The notes: generated from the sequence alone by a model not told the origin. A stretch of DNA of 64,000 bases from Circinella umbellata (GCA_025093555.1 JAIWNF010000043.1:62001-126000); one strand, 5' to 3'. Counted from the first letter of the stretch, positions 35,630-48,949 are shown. Made by a program: numbers and translations.

Positions 35630-36977
35630 GTCACTTCATTTAATTTTTTATAGAAAAAAAAAAAAGTACGAGTAACAGTAGTGTTTTTATTTACAATATA
35701 CTGTGTCCAGAATAATAGAAGAAAAAAAAATTCCTTGTTGACTGTGTAATATAGATTGCCATAATAGTAACAAATAACTTGTTTGTATGTTCGTGGAAGA
35801 AATTGATGATTTCATTGCTACATTTTACTTTGCTGGAAAGCAAGCGTAGCAACATTTTTCTTTTCCCATAATAATAAGAATAAAAAAAATAACACCAATA
35901 TATTCAAGAACGGGTAATGTATAGAAAATATCGCAAGCTGTCTGCTATTATCAATACCAATTGTAATAATAAAGTAGGAGGTAAATATTTTAGTATGCGA
36001 AGGACATTGAATTGTTCAATCTTCTTTATAAAGAAGCTCTTGTTACATTAAATCGGTTCCCCAAATAGAAACTTTATGTGAAAAACAACCATCTATGTAT
36101 TCGTTGTTAAGAGCATATGTCATGTTTGATTTTTCTTCGCTCAAACTTGAATAAGAAGAGAAAATAACATAATGTTTAATTATAATCCATCCCATTTGCA
36201 GGTTGCTGTCATTCAATACATTCTATCATATATAACAAGCAGCGTGAATTGTTTTTTCTTATTGATGAAAAAAGATAATCATGCTTTATACAGCATGAAA
36301 TATAAAAAAAGCAACGCTATTTTATCTAACCGGGAAACTATCATGTCACATAAATACATAAATAATGTTTTGTCCAAGTGTGTTCCATGAATACGTATTT
36401 TATTATGAAGAAAAACTTATTTGGTGGTTGTGAAGTTCCCTCATAAAGAATTAGTCTCATTCTCGCTACCGTAATTAAATGAAGAGATACTGCTCCCACG
36501 ATCGAGTATTTTTATAGTGAATGAAATAGTGTAATGAAATAAAGCGGAACGAGGGTTGCTAAACTTTTTTTTTTTCGCCGCCAGTGTCCAAGTTTCATCT
36601 TGGTAATGTAATCTTTGACGAAAATAAAACCAAGTAGAATGTTTTTTACGTTGCCAGTGTTCCTGGTTCTAGGATACTACGTCTAAAAAAAAGAATTTTT
36701 TTATTGTCTAGTAACAAAAAATATTTTGTTGCTAAGAGAAAAAGTAGAAATGAAAAATTACGAGACTACTCAGGGGAGGCGATTTTATGCAGCGAACAAA
36801 GAGAAAAGACAAAGGGAAATTTTATAGTTCGATTAAGAGTTTTCGGAGGTCAAGTTAAAGTCCCCCTCCCTCTTTGGGATTTTTCTCTTCTTTTCCTTCT
36901 TTTCCCCCCTCTTACTTTATATACAACTTATTGTTCTAATAAAAAATTATTACTTTACACAAACTTCAAGTTTACAA
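35630..36977. other. intergenic between divergent genes
   Basis: 1.35 kb between the start codons of the exporter-like gene (minus) and Vma22 (plus). AT-rich, no gene recognised. It should contain both promoters. Confidence 0.45.
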
Positions 36978-38122
36978 ATGCAGAATCATAATAATGGAGA
37001 AACCAGAACGATAGAAACTATTTGTAAAGAACTTGACGCATTAGCATTAACGTACCTTGACAAGTTGGAAGAATATACCCAAACATGGCAGATAACAACT
37101 AGTCAGCTACAACAGGTAATTTTATTATCATTATTATTAATATTGTCATACTTTAGATCTCTTCCTATGTATAAAAAGTAATTAAGTTCTTTTCTGGCAT
37201 GCATATTAAATAATTAAAAAAAAAATAGGGATTCCTAAACCTAGCACATGCGAAATATACCATGGGTTCCCGGAAAATCTCACAATGTTCCTATGATGAA
37301 CGAATGAAGGCACAAGCCAGAGTGTATGTTTATACAAATATAAAGGGAGGAGGAGTGTTATTGTTTTATTGAATGTGATTCATGATTCTAACCATGTGAA
37401 ATTTCTTTTTCTTTGAATACATTTTTTATTAGTACTGTGGATAAAGATAATAATAACAGAATTGTACCTTTAGATGCATCATCCACTGTTGATGATACTA
37501 CCAATACAACATCAGATACTACTACTAATACTACTACTACTACCACAACAACCACTACTACTTCATCCAACTTAATAAAAAAGAAATCTTCCCTAAAACA
37601 ACGTCGACGTAAATCAAACCATATAACTGAATGGGTTCAAGATGAAAATTTTAATGATACAGCGGATAAAAATGAATATGAAATGAATGAAAAACGACCA
37701 GGGAAACGAAAATCCAACAGCAATAATAATAGTGATAATACAATTATAAAGACTACAGGTCGTCGAGATCCTTTACATTGGTTTGGAATACTTGTGTCAC
37801 CATCATTAAGAGTTTCGCAAGATCATTTTAAGACAGGTAAAAAAAAAAGGGAATGAGGGAATTGGGGGTGGGGATGTTTGGGGGGGGGAGAAGTTGGATA
37901 AGGGGGTTAAGTGAAAACAAAGTTTCTCTTTTATTTTTTACTTATATTATTTATACATAAATAGCAACATTGCAGATTATAGAGCAAGCCAATTCTATTC
38001 GTGAATTAACTGCATTGGAAGAAAAGTTTAAAAAATTGGAGAAAGAAAAAGAACAATTGATGGAAAAACAAAACGGATCTTTAGCAATAATAAAAGCTGA
38101 TGAGGATGATGGTGATGATTGA
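36978..38122 (+). CDS. VMA22: Vma22/CCDC115-like V-ATPase assembly factor
   Basis: Exons 36978-37115, 37229-37323, 37433-37836 and 37965-38122 join to 264 aa. The N-terminal coiled-coil-like part has LDALALTYLDKLEEYTQTW, then GFLNLAHAKYTMG, the two conserved N-terminal blocks of the CCDC115/Vma22 family. A low-complexity Thr/Asn-rich insert follows (about residues 95-120), then a basic region, and the conserved RRDPLHWFGILVSPSLRVSQ block. The C-terminus is a charged coiled coil (ELTALEEKFKKLEKEKEQL). Family role: an ER-resident factor for assembly of the V-ATPase Vo sector. The second-exon donor at 37324 (GTATGT) and acceptor at 37432 rebuild a Val codon. The Thr-rich insert is lineage-specific in appearance. 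Confidence 0.85.
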
Positions 38123-38598
38123 TATTTATATCCAAACCTCTGACTTTTTTTTTTTTTATCAAAGTATCATTTTACAAAAGAGTATGTATGATTAATTGAT
38201 TCATTGAGTACATAGTAACTTTATTACACAAAAAGGAGGGGGGGAGAAAAAAAGAAGGGTTCTTTTTTTTTTCATTACTATCAAAGTATGTGCGCGTATA
38301 CGTAAAAAAAACGTGCGAAGAAAGAATGGAAATGGGAGGTTGGGTCAGGGTTGATGAAAGAAAGAAAATCATCGTCAATATAAAGGGGGAGGGTATTGAT
38401 TTGGGTAATGAAAAATGTTAAGAAAGGTATTGAAAAAAAAAAGTACGTATTCAACTGATTATAATTGCGCTACAAAAGGTATACATATAGGATAATCCAT
38501 TGGGTAAAGAAATAAAAATAAAGAGAATGAAAATGAGGGTGATTGCTATAATACTTGTGCTACGTATGTGATTGTTGTGACATTATATTGGCTTATTA
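38123..38598. other. intergenic between converging genes
   Basis: The 3' regions of Vma22 (plus) and the STF2-like gene (minus) face each other. AT-rich with homopolymers, no gene seen. Confidence 0.5.
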
Positions 38599-39276
38599 TT
38601 AGTGATCATTTTCAAGATTATTCATTTGGCGTTCAATAACTCGTTGTTCTCCACGACGATGTAAGTGTTCAAACACTTCAGAATCCACAAGCTAAATTAA
38701 ATATAAAAAGGAAGCGTTAATACAATGATTCGAATGTGTATACACATACACACCATTCATGATATTAATTAGAATAATTTTTATTTACCTGAAGCTTAGT
38801 ATCCTTCTTAGCTTCTGCAACAGCTTGTTCACGATAATCACTGTGAGTAGAATATAATATATATTTAAACCAATGGTGAGAAGATATCGCGTGACATTTT
38901 TTTCATTATTATTTACTATTATTATCATTAGCCGTACTCTTTCACATCAGCAAGCTGATCATTCAAAGAACCCCAATTCCCACCACCAGAGCCACCTTTT
39001 TTGAGTGGACTACGGATATCAGTCAAACCATTTCTATTTATTTTTTTTTTTGTTTCAAGAAGAATAAGCATGAGGATTTATTAGTTGCAGTGAAAGGAAA
39101 AGAAACTTTCTTCCATCAAAATAAAAAAAAAAAACCTTATTTGTTTTTTCTTTCTTTTCTTTAAACAATAGCAACTAATAATAACATATTGTTTTATAAC
39201 TTCTATATATGAACACTAACCGCGCTATATGTTTTTCATGTTTGACAGCATAAGGGTCCTTCTTGGTTCGAGTCAT
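38599..39276 (-). CDS. STF2/TMA10-like small protein
   Basis: Minus-strand exons 39276-39221, 39033-38938, 38840-38789 and 38691-38599 join to 98 aa. The start MTRTKKDPYAVKHEKHI and the central SPLKKGGSGGGNWGSLNDQL block match the small yeast proteins Stf2 and Tma10 (MTRTNKW..., P-x-H-x-K-x-x-G-x-G-x-G-NWG-x-x-x-D). The C-terminus (EVFEHLHRRGEQRVIERQM) is helical and charged. Yeast relatives are linked to F1Fo-ATPase stabilisation, ribosome association and desiccation tolerance; which applies here is open. The donor of exon 2 (GTACGG at 38937) was chosen because it keeps the phase with exon 3. Confidence 0.7.
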
Positions 39277-39846
39277 TTTTTTTTCTTTTGATAATAATTT
39301 CCGTTAAAAAATCTGTAAAAGAAGAATAAAAGAATAAAAGAATAAAAAAAAGGGAAAGAAAGATGAAAGAAAATAATATTGCGAAGAGATGGGAACTTTT
39401 ATAGTGTCTGGGGAATAAGTTGTCTCGCACCCAACAGCATCCATTGCGCTTGTGTGCGTATATATTATATATACATACAAATATTAAAGTACTTGTTATT
39501 GTGTTATATCTTGTTTTTGCAAAATAATGGTAATCATGTGCACACTTCTAACTTCTTTTTTTAACCTATTGGGCTCAAGTCCATAACTACTACTTCTTCA
39601 CATTCTTTTTTCTTTATTCCCCAACGATTAATATTATATAATCAAGTATAAAACCTTTTACACCAATAGCAACAATAATTGTAAACAACCAGTGTTTATA
39701 ATAATTGGATAATATCAAATACATGTATAAGGTGCTTTGTTTTAATAGATAAAAATAAGATTATCATATAACTAGAAATAAATAATAATGTACAGAAAGA
39801 AAAAGGAAAAAGAAAGAAAGTTGAATAAATAATTAAATAGAAACTA
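39277..39846. other. intergenic
   Basis: AT-rich spacer between the STF2-like gene start and the 3' end of IML2 (both minus strand). Nothing else recognised. Confidence 0.45.
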
Positions 39847-42800
39847 TTAATTAGCAGTAGCTGTAGCTGTACCAGCATTTGGACTGGTAGGAGGTGGTGT
39901 GCTAGTAATATTAGTAGAAGAAGTATTATTGCTATTGTTATCCTTTGTAGCAGCAGCAGCAGCAGCCATAGCTGGTAAAGAAACAGAATAACGTTTTTTA
40001 TCATCAGTAGGTTTTGGGATAGGCTTTGTATAACCTAGTTCTTCGGCATGAGTCATGGCCAAGTTGAGACGCTATACATTTGATTATGCATAAATAAAAG
40101 TCGTGAGTTCACTTTCTCTCTCTTTTTCTATATGTACTTTTATTTGTTGTTGTCATTATATTTACCACTGCAAGACGGTATTCAAAATCATAACTAGAAG
40201 ATTCCAATGCCATTTCCCACACATGTATGCTACGGTCCCGATTGTCAGCATGCCAGCATGCAACACCAGCTTCCCTATTAACGATAAGAAAACATTTCAA
40301 TAAAAGAGTATCTGTTATATAAGATCCCCTCTTTTTTTTTTTGCCTTTTTGTTTTCTCACAATAATATAAGCTATACATACCAAAGAGCATAAGGAACTA
40401 CCCAACTTTCTGTTGCGAAATTTTCTTTATGATCAATAATCCAATTCAACATAATTGTGTTTTCTGTCGTTTCAATTTGTTTTGCATTCTGCAACGAGGC
40501 CTTTATCAATAAAAGTGTAGCCCGTTTATCAAAATAATCCGGAGGATTTGTTTCTGGTGCCAATTCTTGACTACGTTGATCATATTCTTCTTGTTCTTGG
40601 ATTTGAATTGTTTCCAATGCCTTGCTGACCACATTTAAACAATAATCCAATACATTCTTATCCATAAAATGGAATAAGTTCCAAATACACATAAACTCCA
40701 TAACGGGTGTATAAAAATCCAAATCTTGGTACCCACTCGATTGGTACAATGTCACTTTACGCAAAGCATAAGCATCAATGTCAGACATACGACCTCCCAA
40801 TTTTTTCACGACAAGCCCAGGTACTTCAGCATAAGCTAAAATAGCAGCACTACGGTTACCAGTCATTTCAAGGCAAGAACCTTGCATATATTTACAAAAG
40901 GCTGAAGACCAATATTTTTCACTGTGTAAGTGTTCAAAACTGGAAGCGGCTTGTTCCCAGTTACCAGTAATCATATGGTTGATGGCGATCTCGTAGCGAC
41001 AGCTATTGGCAACAGCGACTTCAGCCCAATCGTTTTTGGTCATTTCGGCAGCATAGAGATAAGATTGTGTCGAAAGTGAAAGATCAAGTCCTAGTCGGGA
41101 AGTGCGCCCTGCGAAAAATAAGTATAAAGCAGAATTGGGATAATAGCGTTGTGCTTCCAATAAAGTCTCCATGGCAATTTTGGTGTATTTTTCAGATAAG
41201 ATTTGTGGTGCAAAAGATGTTGCTGCTGCATAATATGCGAGAAGCCTTTTTTTTTGGGGGGGGGGGTTATCGTTATAGTTTATCATATATAAAATATATT
41301 TGTTAAAATCATAAACCAAAGAGAAAACACGAATATATTCTACTGACGAGAGTTAAAAATATATAAATATATAATAAACTTACATGACAGTTGCCATGGG
41401 AGATCGTATACGTTTATTCTCAGCACACTCGTTCAAAAGTTTGAAACCAAGTTCTTTATCTGGTTTCCAACCGAGGATTGAAACAGCTTTCCATATTTTG
41501 GCAGGTAATGCGGAAAGTATTAAATGCACCGATCCAATTCTATTTTTTTTTAAGTTGCATGAGTAATTTTTTTTTTTTTAGTTTAGATCATATGTCATTT
41601 TCCCATCCTCCCAATTTTTTTTTTCTTTTTTCGTGTGTAATATTTTTCTTTTACCCAAATTGTACTCCAGAAATCGTATCACGGTCCATATATTTATGTG
41701 CATTCTCACCCATTGCTTGATATTTCTGCCATACATAGCTGTAACTAGCGTATGCTATATTGAGATATTTGGTATATATAATTTATTTGATTAGTAAGTT
41801 TACCGATAATGACCAGTATATTATATACTGTAATGTTTTTTATATATAAATGTTGAGAAGGCCTTTATTTTTTATTTGTTTACCTCGACGAAGGTTCATG
41901 CCACATTTGACATAGCTCATGACACTTTCTTGAAGTAACTGTAGTACAGCAATTAATAGACAGCATTCTGCCTTTACAACGTGTGCTCTTAACACACCAT
42001 TGGGTGTGGATAAATCAGGAGAAGAAGGAGAGGTCGGTGTGGTTGTACGAGTTGGTGACGAAGATTTAAAATAATTGTAATAACCGGAAAAGTATCCCGA
42101 GATTTGTGATGATTTTTTGGCGGCGTCTAACTGAGCTTTAGCGATGTTGTAAGTTGTATTAAGAACACCTAAAGCCATTGCATGGTCATGTTCTCCGGAT
42201 GTCTGTAATATATATTCTTTTCTTTGTTAGCCAACCAACAAAAATAATTAATACTTGTTCTTGCCATGCGTATTATATAATAATAATAACTAGTTGTTAC
42301 CATCACAGCTGTATATATATATATGTATATATAAAATAGTTTATTAATTATCCGATTACATATTATTATCTATTAGATGATGATTCCTATTTGTTTTATT
42401 ACCTTTCAAAAACGCCATACTACTCAGAGCAAGTGCATAAAGTGGATCCCTATAATATTATAAATATCGGATCGATAATGACATTTAAGTGATCAACAAA
42501 CTTGAGGACTAGGTTTTTGTTTTTTTGTTGTCAACTATATTTCCCGCCTCCCCTCCGCTCTCCCCTCTTTATTTTTTTTTATTTTTTTACCTATCAGCAC
42601 GTTGTTCAAATAATGTTTTTGCGCTCATAAATCGATTATTAAACAAATGTCTTAATCCTCTTAAAACTGCTTCGTCTGGATAGTTTTATTTATTAAAAAT
42701 TGTCAATAAATTTTTTCCCTGTTGGGTATATAAATATGTCGTTGTTCTTTTTTTTTGTACCTTCTTTTTCTTGTTCAGTAGGTGACAATGTGTTTTCACG

Positions 42801-43112
42801 AATGGTTTTTAGATCCACTGGAATAATTTCAATTAAGTTTGCACCTGCTTTTTCTGGATCAACATGACTACTCATTCTTTCAGGAGTACTAGGTCCACTT
42901 GAAGTAGGTGTAGGTGGTATCATATTATTAAAGTCATCGGATCCTTTATTATGGAGCGCTGTGGATGCAAGTTGAAGTGAAGGGTGGATCTTGTTTTCTT
43001 TTGCAACAAAAGAGGCAGCATTTAGCTGGTCATGAAGTCGTTCCACCATTTGATCCCCATCAAGACATTCACGAAACTCGTCGTTTTGTGAAGTTTGTTC
43101 TTTCAGGTCCAT
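39847..43112 (-). CDS. IML2: IML2/TTC39-family TPR protein
   Basis: Minus-strand exons 43112-42761, 42675-42591, 42449-42403, 42308-42301, 42202-41884, 41754-41655, 41539-41384, 41245-40382, 40274-40166 and 40071-39847 join to 754 aa. Conserved blocks: DEAVLRGLRHLFNNRFMSAK, RDPLYALALSSMAFLKAVM, GVLRAHVVKAECCLLIAVLQ, YMDRDTISGVQFGIGSVHL, LGWKPDKELGF, and RIRSPMATVMLLAYYAAATS, followed by TPR-like helices. This is the Iml2/TTC39 signature. Yeast Iml2 clears protein inclusions together with lipid droplets. One exon is only 8 nt; without it the frame breaks and the SMAFLKA-VM-TSGEHDH continuity is lost. The C-terminus is low complexity (poly-Ala, Thr/Ser/Asn-rich). Confidence 0.9.
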
Positions 43113-43662
43113 TTATATAATATAGTAATATATAATAATAACAAAAAAGTAAAAGAATAAAAAATAACAGAAACAAATAAGAATGAAGAAAAAAAAAAGA
43201 AAAAGAAGAAAAAGAAATAATACTAATACTAGCAGTTATAGTTATAAAACCTTTTCTTTGTTGGTTTACTAAACTATATATATAACAAACCCAACCTCAC
43301 TCACCCAACTCAAATGAACCTGTTACAGGAAAAGCTCGTGTGTTAGATTGAAGATTTACTCGTGTAACGTAATACAGTTTGTTTAAAAAAAATTCTTGAA
43401 GTACCCCAATGAACGAATAGCTTTTGCTTTTTTTTTTTGTTTGTATACAAATGTAATAATGTGTATATGTTAAATATATTTTATATATATATTATCTCTT
43501 CTTCTCGTTCTTATTCTTTTCTTACGATTTTAAACAATGTATAAAAATGTGTGTGATTATGTTGTTTGTTTTGTGGATTGAATTGAATTGATTTCTTTTT
43601 TTTTTCTTTTGTTCTGTTCTGTTATGATATGCCGTTGCTGTTTTTTTTTCTCTTTTGATTTC
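43113..43662. other. intergenic
   Basis: AT-rich spacer between the IML2 start and the 3' end of U1-70K, both on the minus strand. It holds the IML2 promoter; no other feature seen. Confidence 0.5.
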
Positions 43663-45025
43663 CTAGTAACGATCTCGGCGGCCACCCATTCTGTCTCTTG
43701 ATCTCTCTCTACCACGACCACCATATCGATCTCTGTAACCACGAGGGCTTCGACTTCTTGAACGCATTCGTGGCCTCCTTCGATCATCATAATCTCTTCT
43801 ACCACCTCCACCGCCATTAAATCCACGATTATATCCTCGATCATAACCACCACCGCCGTTACCACCACCTCCACCACGACGGTCATCATAACGTCCTGAT
43901 GATGTTCCTCGACTTTCTCGGCGAGCAGGTTCACTTTGTCCACCAGTATATCGATCACCACTTGAGATTGAAGTAGATGCTGGTTGTGCTGGAGCTCCTT
44001 TACGGACATTACCCAATCCACCGCCAAGACGACGTGGTCGCCATCCCTTGACAGTTCGACCTCGTTCAACATCTACTGCTATCCGACGGCCTAACATTTT
44101 AATGCCATCTGCATCCTTGTATGCCGCTATAAAAAGATATAAGAAAAAATATGAGCTACTAATGTCTCTTTTTTCTCATTTTTTTTTATTACAATCTAAA
44201 TGAATATAATATTTTTCTACATACCTCGCATATCTTTTTCTCTTTCATATTCAATGAACGCGTAACCACGAGGTTTACCTTCTGGTGTTCTAACTAATCG
44301 TAACTGTATATATATATAACAAAAGAAAAAGATAATAAAAAGTTAATTGACTTTGTATAATTGAAATGTATTCATTGATGTATAAAAGAATATTTTTTAC
44401 ATTTTTGATAGGACCATATTGTTCGAATTCGCGCATCAGATCACTTTCTGTCAATTCATAGCTTAGTCGCGAAACAAATAACGTATTGAACGGATTGCCC
44501 TGAATCTTTTCGTCTTTTTCTGGATCGTCTATAAATAAAACAAGAGAAAAATGAATCTCACCATTAATTTCTTTTTTTGTTTATATTACGTAGTGACAAT
44601 GAAAAAGATCGTTCAATATATATGATATATTTTTTTGTAAATAAAACTCACATTCAGTGATTGCCTTTTCTAATGCTTCATCCGCTATTTTCTTTTTTGT
44701 TTCTTGCTATATTATTATTATTTAAATAATAAAATTGTTAAAATTAATTACTTTTTTTTTTCCTTCTTTTTCTTATCAATCTAATAAATTATAATAATAG
44801 TAATAATAAAGGTGATCTATTTACCCTTTCTTTACGTTTTTCTTCAATAGATTTCCAAGGGACATAGTCTGGGTCATAATTTTTCAACATGGGAACCACA
44901 TCGGCAATGCCACTAACACGAGCTCCAACACGTTTTCCTGGTTCTTTATCTAAAGGAGGTGCATAAGGTAAAGGTGGTCGTGGTGCAAAAAGTTTTAATA
45001 GATTGGGTGGTAGCTTGTCTGTCAT
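43663..45025 (-). CDS. SNRNP70: U1 snRNP 70 kDa protein (U1-70K)
   Basis: Minus-strand exons 45025-44825, 44706-44652, 44528-44401, 44303-44225 and 44126-43663 join to 308 aa. The N-terminus [20 protein letters not shown] is the conserved U1-70K start that contacts the U1 core; a [10 protein letters not shown] helix follows. The RRM shows RNP2 (TLFVSRLSY) at about residue 100 and RNP1 ([11 protein letters not shown]) at about 140. After it come [25 protein letters not shown] and a C-terminal Gly/Arg/Asp/Ser-rich tail with RSRSRSPRG. Role: binds stem-loop I of U1 snRNA for 5' splice-site recognition. Length is shorter than the human protein, as in most fungi. Both this gene and the tri-snRNP 27K gene are in this window. 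Confidence 0.95.
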
Positions 45026-47075
45026 TTTAACAAAATGTTATGTACAAAAAAAAAAAAAAAAAAAGCGCAGACGAAAAAAAAAGAGTGGGTTAATCAAAAG
45101 AAAAGGCGGTTCTTACAGAAATCTCCTCCGCCAAGTCACGAAATTTTATACTCGATAGTAAAAAGATATATTAAACAGCAATAAAAAAAACACTTTTTTC
45201 CATTTTCCTCATGTATAATAAGCTTGTTAAAATATAATATATCAATTATTCATGTCTATCGTATTCTGTTAAATAACACAGTTAGTAATAAATTGTTGTT
45301 ATTGTTCTTATAATATTATTCTCTATTATATAAAGAGAAAATAAGCTTGTAGTCAGTAATATAGTGAAAGCAATTAACCAGTGATTACGTAAAATTTCAT
45401 AAGCCCTATTTTTATTTAATACCCATGAACTGTTTACATTTATAGTATTTAAGGGAACCTGTAATTTTAATAGAATAATTCAATAATAGTAGTAGTACTG
45501 GTATATATCGATAATAAGAAAAAAAATAGATTTTTATATATCAAGCTCAATGTGTTTTTAATGACTTTTGATGAATCTCAAAGAGAAAAATAATAGAAAA
45601 GGTAACTAAAGGTGAATCCTATTTCATGGGTTTAAAGCCATTTTTTTTGTTTTGAATGATTCCTTGCAGGTATAAATGGTCAATTCATTGAATAAAACAA
45701 ACAAACAAATTCTAGTAATACTGGAGAATCAAAATATGAACTGAATTAATTACTTGTAAGAAAAACCGAACGATAATATTGGTCGTCAAGAAAATGAAGT
45801 ACACAAAATCATACACAGTTGCTTTATATCTCATTAAAAAGCCAAAATAATGATATAACTTTTCTTTAAGTAGTGATAATCATGACTTTAAGTGTATACA
45901 GTATAAAAAAAATATTCCATTTTATATATCCAGTTTTTATTGATATATTGCATAATCATTTTATGTGAATAAAACAAGAGCTTCGGAACCCCTTCCACTA
46001 CCACCTCTTTATATGGACTCAATTCATCTCCTGACCGATAGTATTGGATGATCTAAACTATTGTATTATAAAAAAAAATATGACAACAGGTGATTAAATC
46101 AGTTTTATTAGACACATGGAAGTGGTCCGTGTGGTTCCCTTCTCCCCTTCTGTATACATTTAAAATTTAGCATAGTATTCAACACGAAGAAGTTTATTTG
46201 TACATAATGTTTGTTTTAATAATTTACAAAAAGTAATGATTAATAGTTACATAATACAATAATACAAATGATTTAATGTTCAGTTTCTATTTGCATTTCG
46301 TAGTGATGCCATATTATTGACAGAATAATTAAGTATCCTAACTATTTTAGTTTGAACTAAGTATGTCAGATTTTTTTTTTACTATCTATATAGTTACATA
46401 GTAGTATATATTACGCTGTCTATTATATACATAAAATATACATTGATATCAATGTGAGCGGCACCATGTCTTTTTTAATGATACGTAGCCCTATTTTTTT
46501 ATGCATCATGATGAATGATTTACTGCCTACAGCTTATATTTAACGACTACTATTATAAAAATAACTCTATTTTTTTTCTCTTACGCACTAATAAACTACG
46601 TAAAAACCTTTCTTTTGATGTACTGCAAAGAAATACAAAAAAAAAAAATTCTCAATAAACCTAGCACAATAGCTCAGATGAGGACTAGAGCTAAACCATC
46701 ACTGCTGTTATCTTATTTTTTATTTTTAAGATCGAATAAAAGAAGGAGTAAAATTGAAAAGATCTTATATAAATTACATATACTTCAAAATTTAACTGTC
46801 TGTCTGTGTCCCCTATAATAATGACATACATTAATATTTAAAATGTAATATCAAATAAGTATGATAGCGCTTATTGTATATATTTATGCACGATATACCA
46901 CATGAGCCATAGTTATCTTTAGCCCGTCCAACCCTTTTTTTTACGCGGGTAACTTTTCACTACTGCATATCACTATTTTAGACAAAAAGTTGCAGGGTCT
47001 TTACTTCTTGTTTTCCTTTTCACTTTTTTTTACTACATTTTCCTTTGCATTTCAACAAAAAATAGATAATTAACT
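45026..47075. other. 2-kb gene-free region
   Basis: AT-rich sequence with a few A/T homopolymers. No gene, repeat or RNA could be supported on either strand. The ends should contain the divergent promoters of U1-70K (left) and the 398-aa gene (right). Confidence 0.45.
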
Positions 47076-48272
47076 ATGGATCAATTCAATATACTACTAC
47101 AAAAGCACCCATACATATACTTCTCTTCAGCAACAAATTCAACGATAACATCAAAAGATAATTATTATTTCTTCTTGACAGACCAAAAAGAATTTATGTT
47201 GAATATTCTTTTTCGACCGGCTACGTATTTGACAATTTATTTGGCACTACGATTTATATTGATTTACATGCTCCAACAACCGAAAGGCTTGACCTACTAT
47301 GCTTATACAGTACGTTTTATTTTTGATCGACAAAAACGGATATGTAATAACGATAATAGGAGTAATTCCAAATCATGTCGTCAACCGTCCCTATCACCAG
47401 GTGATAACAGTGACAATAAAACTCATTTTCAACAAACAGCGAAAAATAATGGAACAGCAACAATAACATCACAAAATAACGACTATTTTCAGTGCCAAAA
47501 TATGCTAGAAAAGCTGTCGTCGACGCCATCCACAAATGGACTTGCAATTACTCATAATTATCCTTTATCATCAGATAAAGATCAACGGAACAGTATAAAT
47601 GACAACTCTTATCAGAATAGCGTTGACTCCTTGAATATTGTGTCAACTACTACTCCATATTCAAATAAACCATTAACAACAAATGCGAGCAAAATCAATG
47701 GTTGCAGCAAAAGTATTAATACCCTACAAACATCTGTACAGTGGCCACCTCGAAAAGATATGGTAATTAACGAAGTGGTGGAAAGAACGCTTAGCAGCAA
47801 ATTAATTACGCTTTGGAAAGAGCATGAAATATCTATGGAGAATTATTCGGCATTTTTCCCAGGACAGCCATCCCTTCGCAGAAGCAAACATCGGGAATAT
47901 CGTCGTCATTATGCCAGAAAACGTGAAAAGAACGATAATGATATTACTTCTGTTTTAGCAAATAAACAACCAGAACCACAGGTACTACATCGGCAACACC
48001 AGGAACCACAGGAAAAATTGTCATCGTCACTCTTCTACGATTGTAATGCCAATTACTCATTATTAGCGTCATCACCTTCAAGCGACAACACTATAAATAG
48101 CCACAACAGTTCTGATGATTATCATAATCGATATAAATTGTATCTCCTTGCGCGCGACGTGCTATTATATTACGAAAAAGAATATGGATCTCAACGAGGT
48201 GGAACCCCTGAAGCAAAAAAAATCTTATTTCTACGACAAGCCATTTCCAATTTTACTTCTACGAATTGGTAG
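47076..48272 (+). CDS. unknown protein with one predicted membrane segment, intronless
   Basis: A single 398-aa open frame. One strongly hydrophobic stretch lies at about residues 43-68 (ILFRPATYLTIYLALRFIL). The following TYYAYTVRFIFDRQKR is basic. The middle is low complexity (Asn/Ser/Thr/Gln) up to about residue 215. A more ordered part has SKLITLWKEHEISMENYSAF, FFPGQPSLRRSKHREYRRHY and a C-terminal YKLYLLARDVLLYYEKEYG. I do not recognise a family. The length of the frame in AT-rich DNA, its phase-consistent codon use and the membrane segment support a real gene. Introns cannot be excluded at the 3' end, where a charged overlapping frame exists. Confidence 0.6.
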   Translation: MDQFNILLQKHPYIYFSSATNSTITSKDNYYFFLTDQKEFMLNILFRPATYLTIYLALRFILIYMLQQPKGLTYYAYTVRFIFDRQKRICNNDNRSNSKSCRQPSLSPGDNSDNKTHFQQTAKNNGTATITSQNNDYFQCQNMLEKLSSTPSTNGLAITHNYPLSSDKDQRNSINDNSYQNSVDSLNIVSTTTPYSNKPLTTNASKINGCSKSINTLQTSVQWPPRKDMVINEVVERTLSSKLITLWKEHEISMENYSAFFPGQPSLRRSKHREYRRHYARKREKNDNDITSVLANKQPEPQVLHRQHQEPQEKLSSSLFYDCNANYSLLASSPSSDNTINSHNSSDDYHNRYKLYLLARDVLLYYEKEYGSQRGGTPEAKKILFLRQAISNFTSTNW

Positions 48273-48949
48273 TCTAACACACAAATTTAGCATGCATGAA
48301 AAAAGACTGCTCCTATTTTTTTTTCGGATGATCATGCATCAATTCTTTTTGATTTTAAGGGCTTTCAGTAAATTTTATTACTGTCTGTAAATAATTTTGT
48401 TTTAATGTTCTATAAGTATATATACATATCATAGTTATGATATTGTATAATCATAATAAACGAATAACTTTTTGTTACGCTTGTAGGTTCAGTATATGGA
48501 TTCAGAGAATATTCTTTTATTTTTATATTTTTTCTGATAAAAAAGCCGTTGAGTGGTCTCATTACTACAATAAATTATCAATTATAATATGTATACACGA
48601 AATAACAAAAGATTTTGCACATACGTATGTATATTCATTTTGTTCCTGAAGTATATGGTAATCAGCAAAAACATTGCTTAGTGCGAATAAACTAGATGTA
48701 GTTGGAACTTTAGAAAGGAAAGATTTAATACTATTTTCTGCAAAAAGCAGGGTAGTATATAATTGGTACATAATCAAGTGATAATAAAATTTATTATTTC
48801 ATCATCAAACAGAAGCTGCTACATACAACATAGTAAAACTAGTAACAACAATATCAATAGCAGCTAAATTTGTTAGAATTTATTACTACTAGCTACTATA
48901 CATGCGCCTTCTTCTTCTTCTTCTTCTTCTTCTTCTTCTTCTTGAGTGG
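48273..48949. other. intergenic between converging genes, with a (CTT)n tract
   Basis: No gene supported. A (CTT)n microsatellite at about 48909-48942 lies just beyond the stop of the minus-strand gene on the right. Confidence 0.55.

Noticed and set aside
43557..44072. 171-aa minus-strand frame overlapping U1-70K
   Set aside because: Out of frame with the conserved U1-70K exon; low-complexity shadow of its RGG-rich tail.
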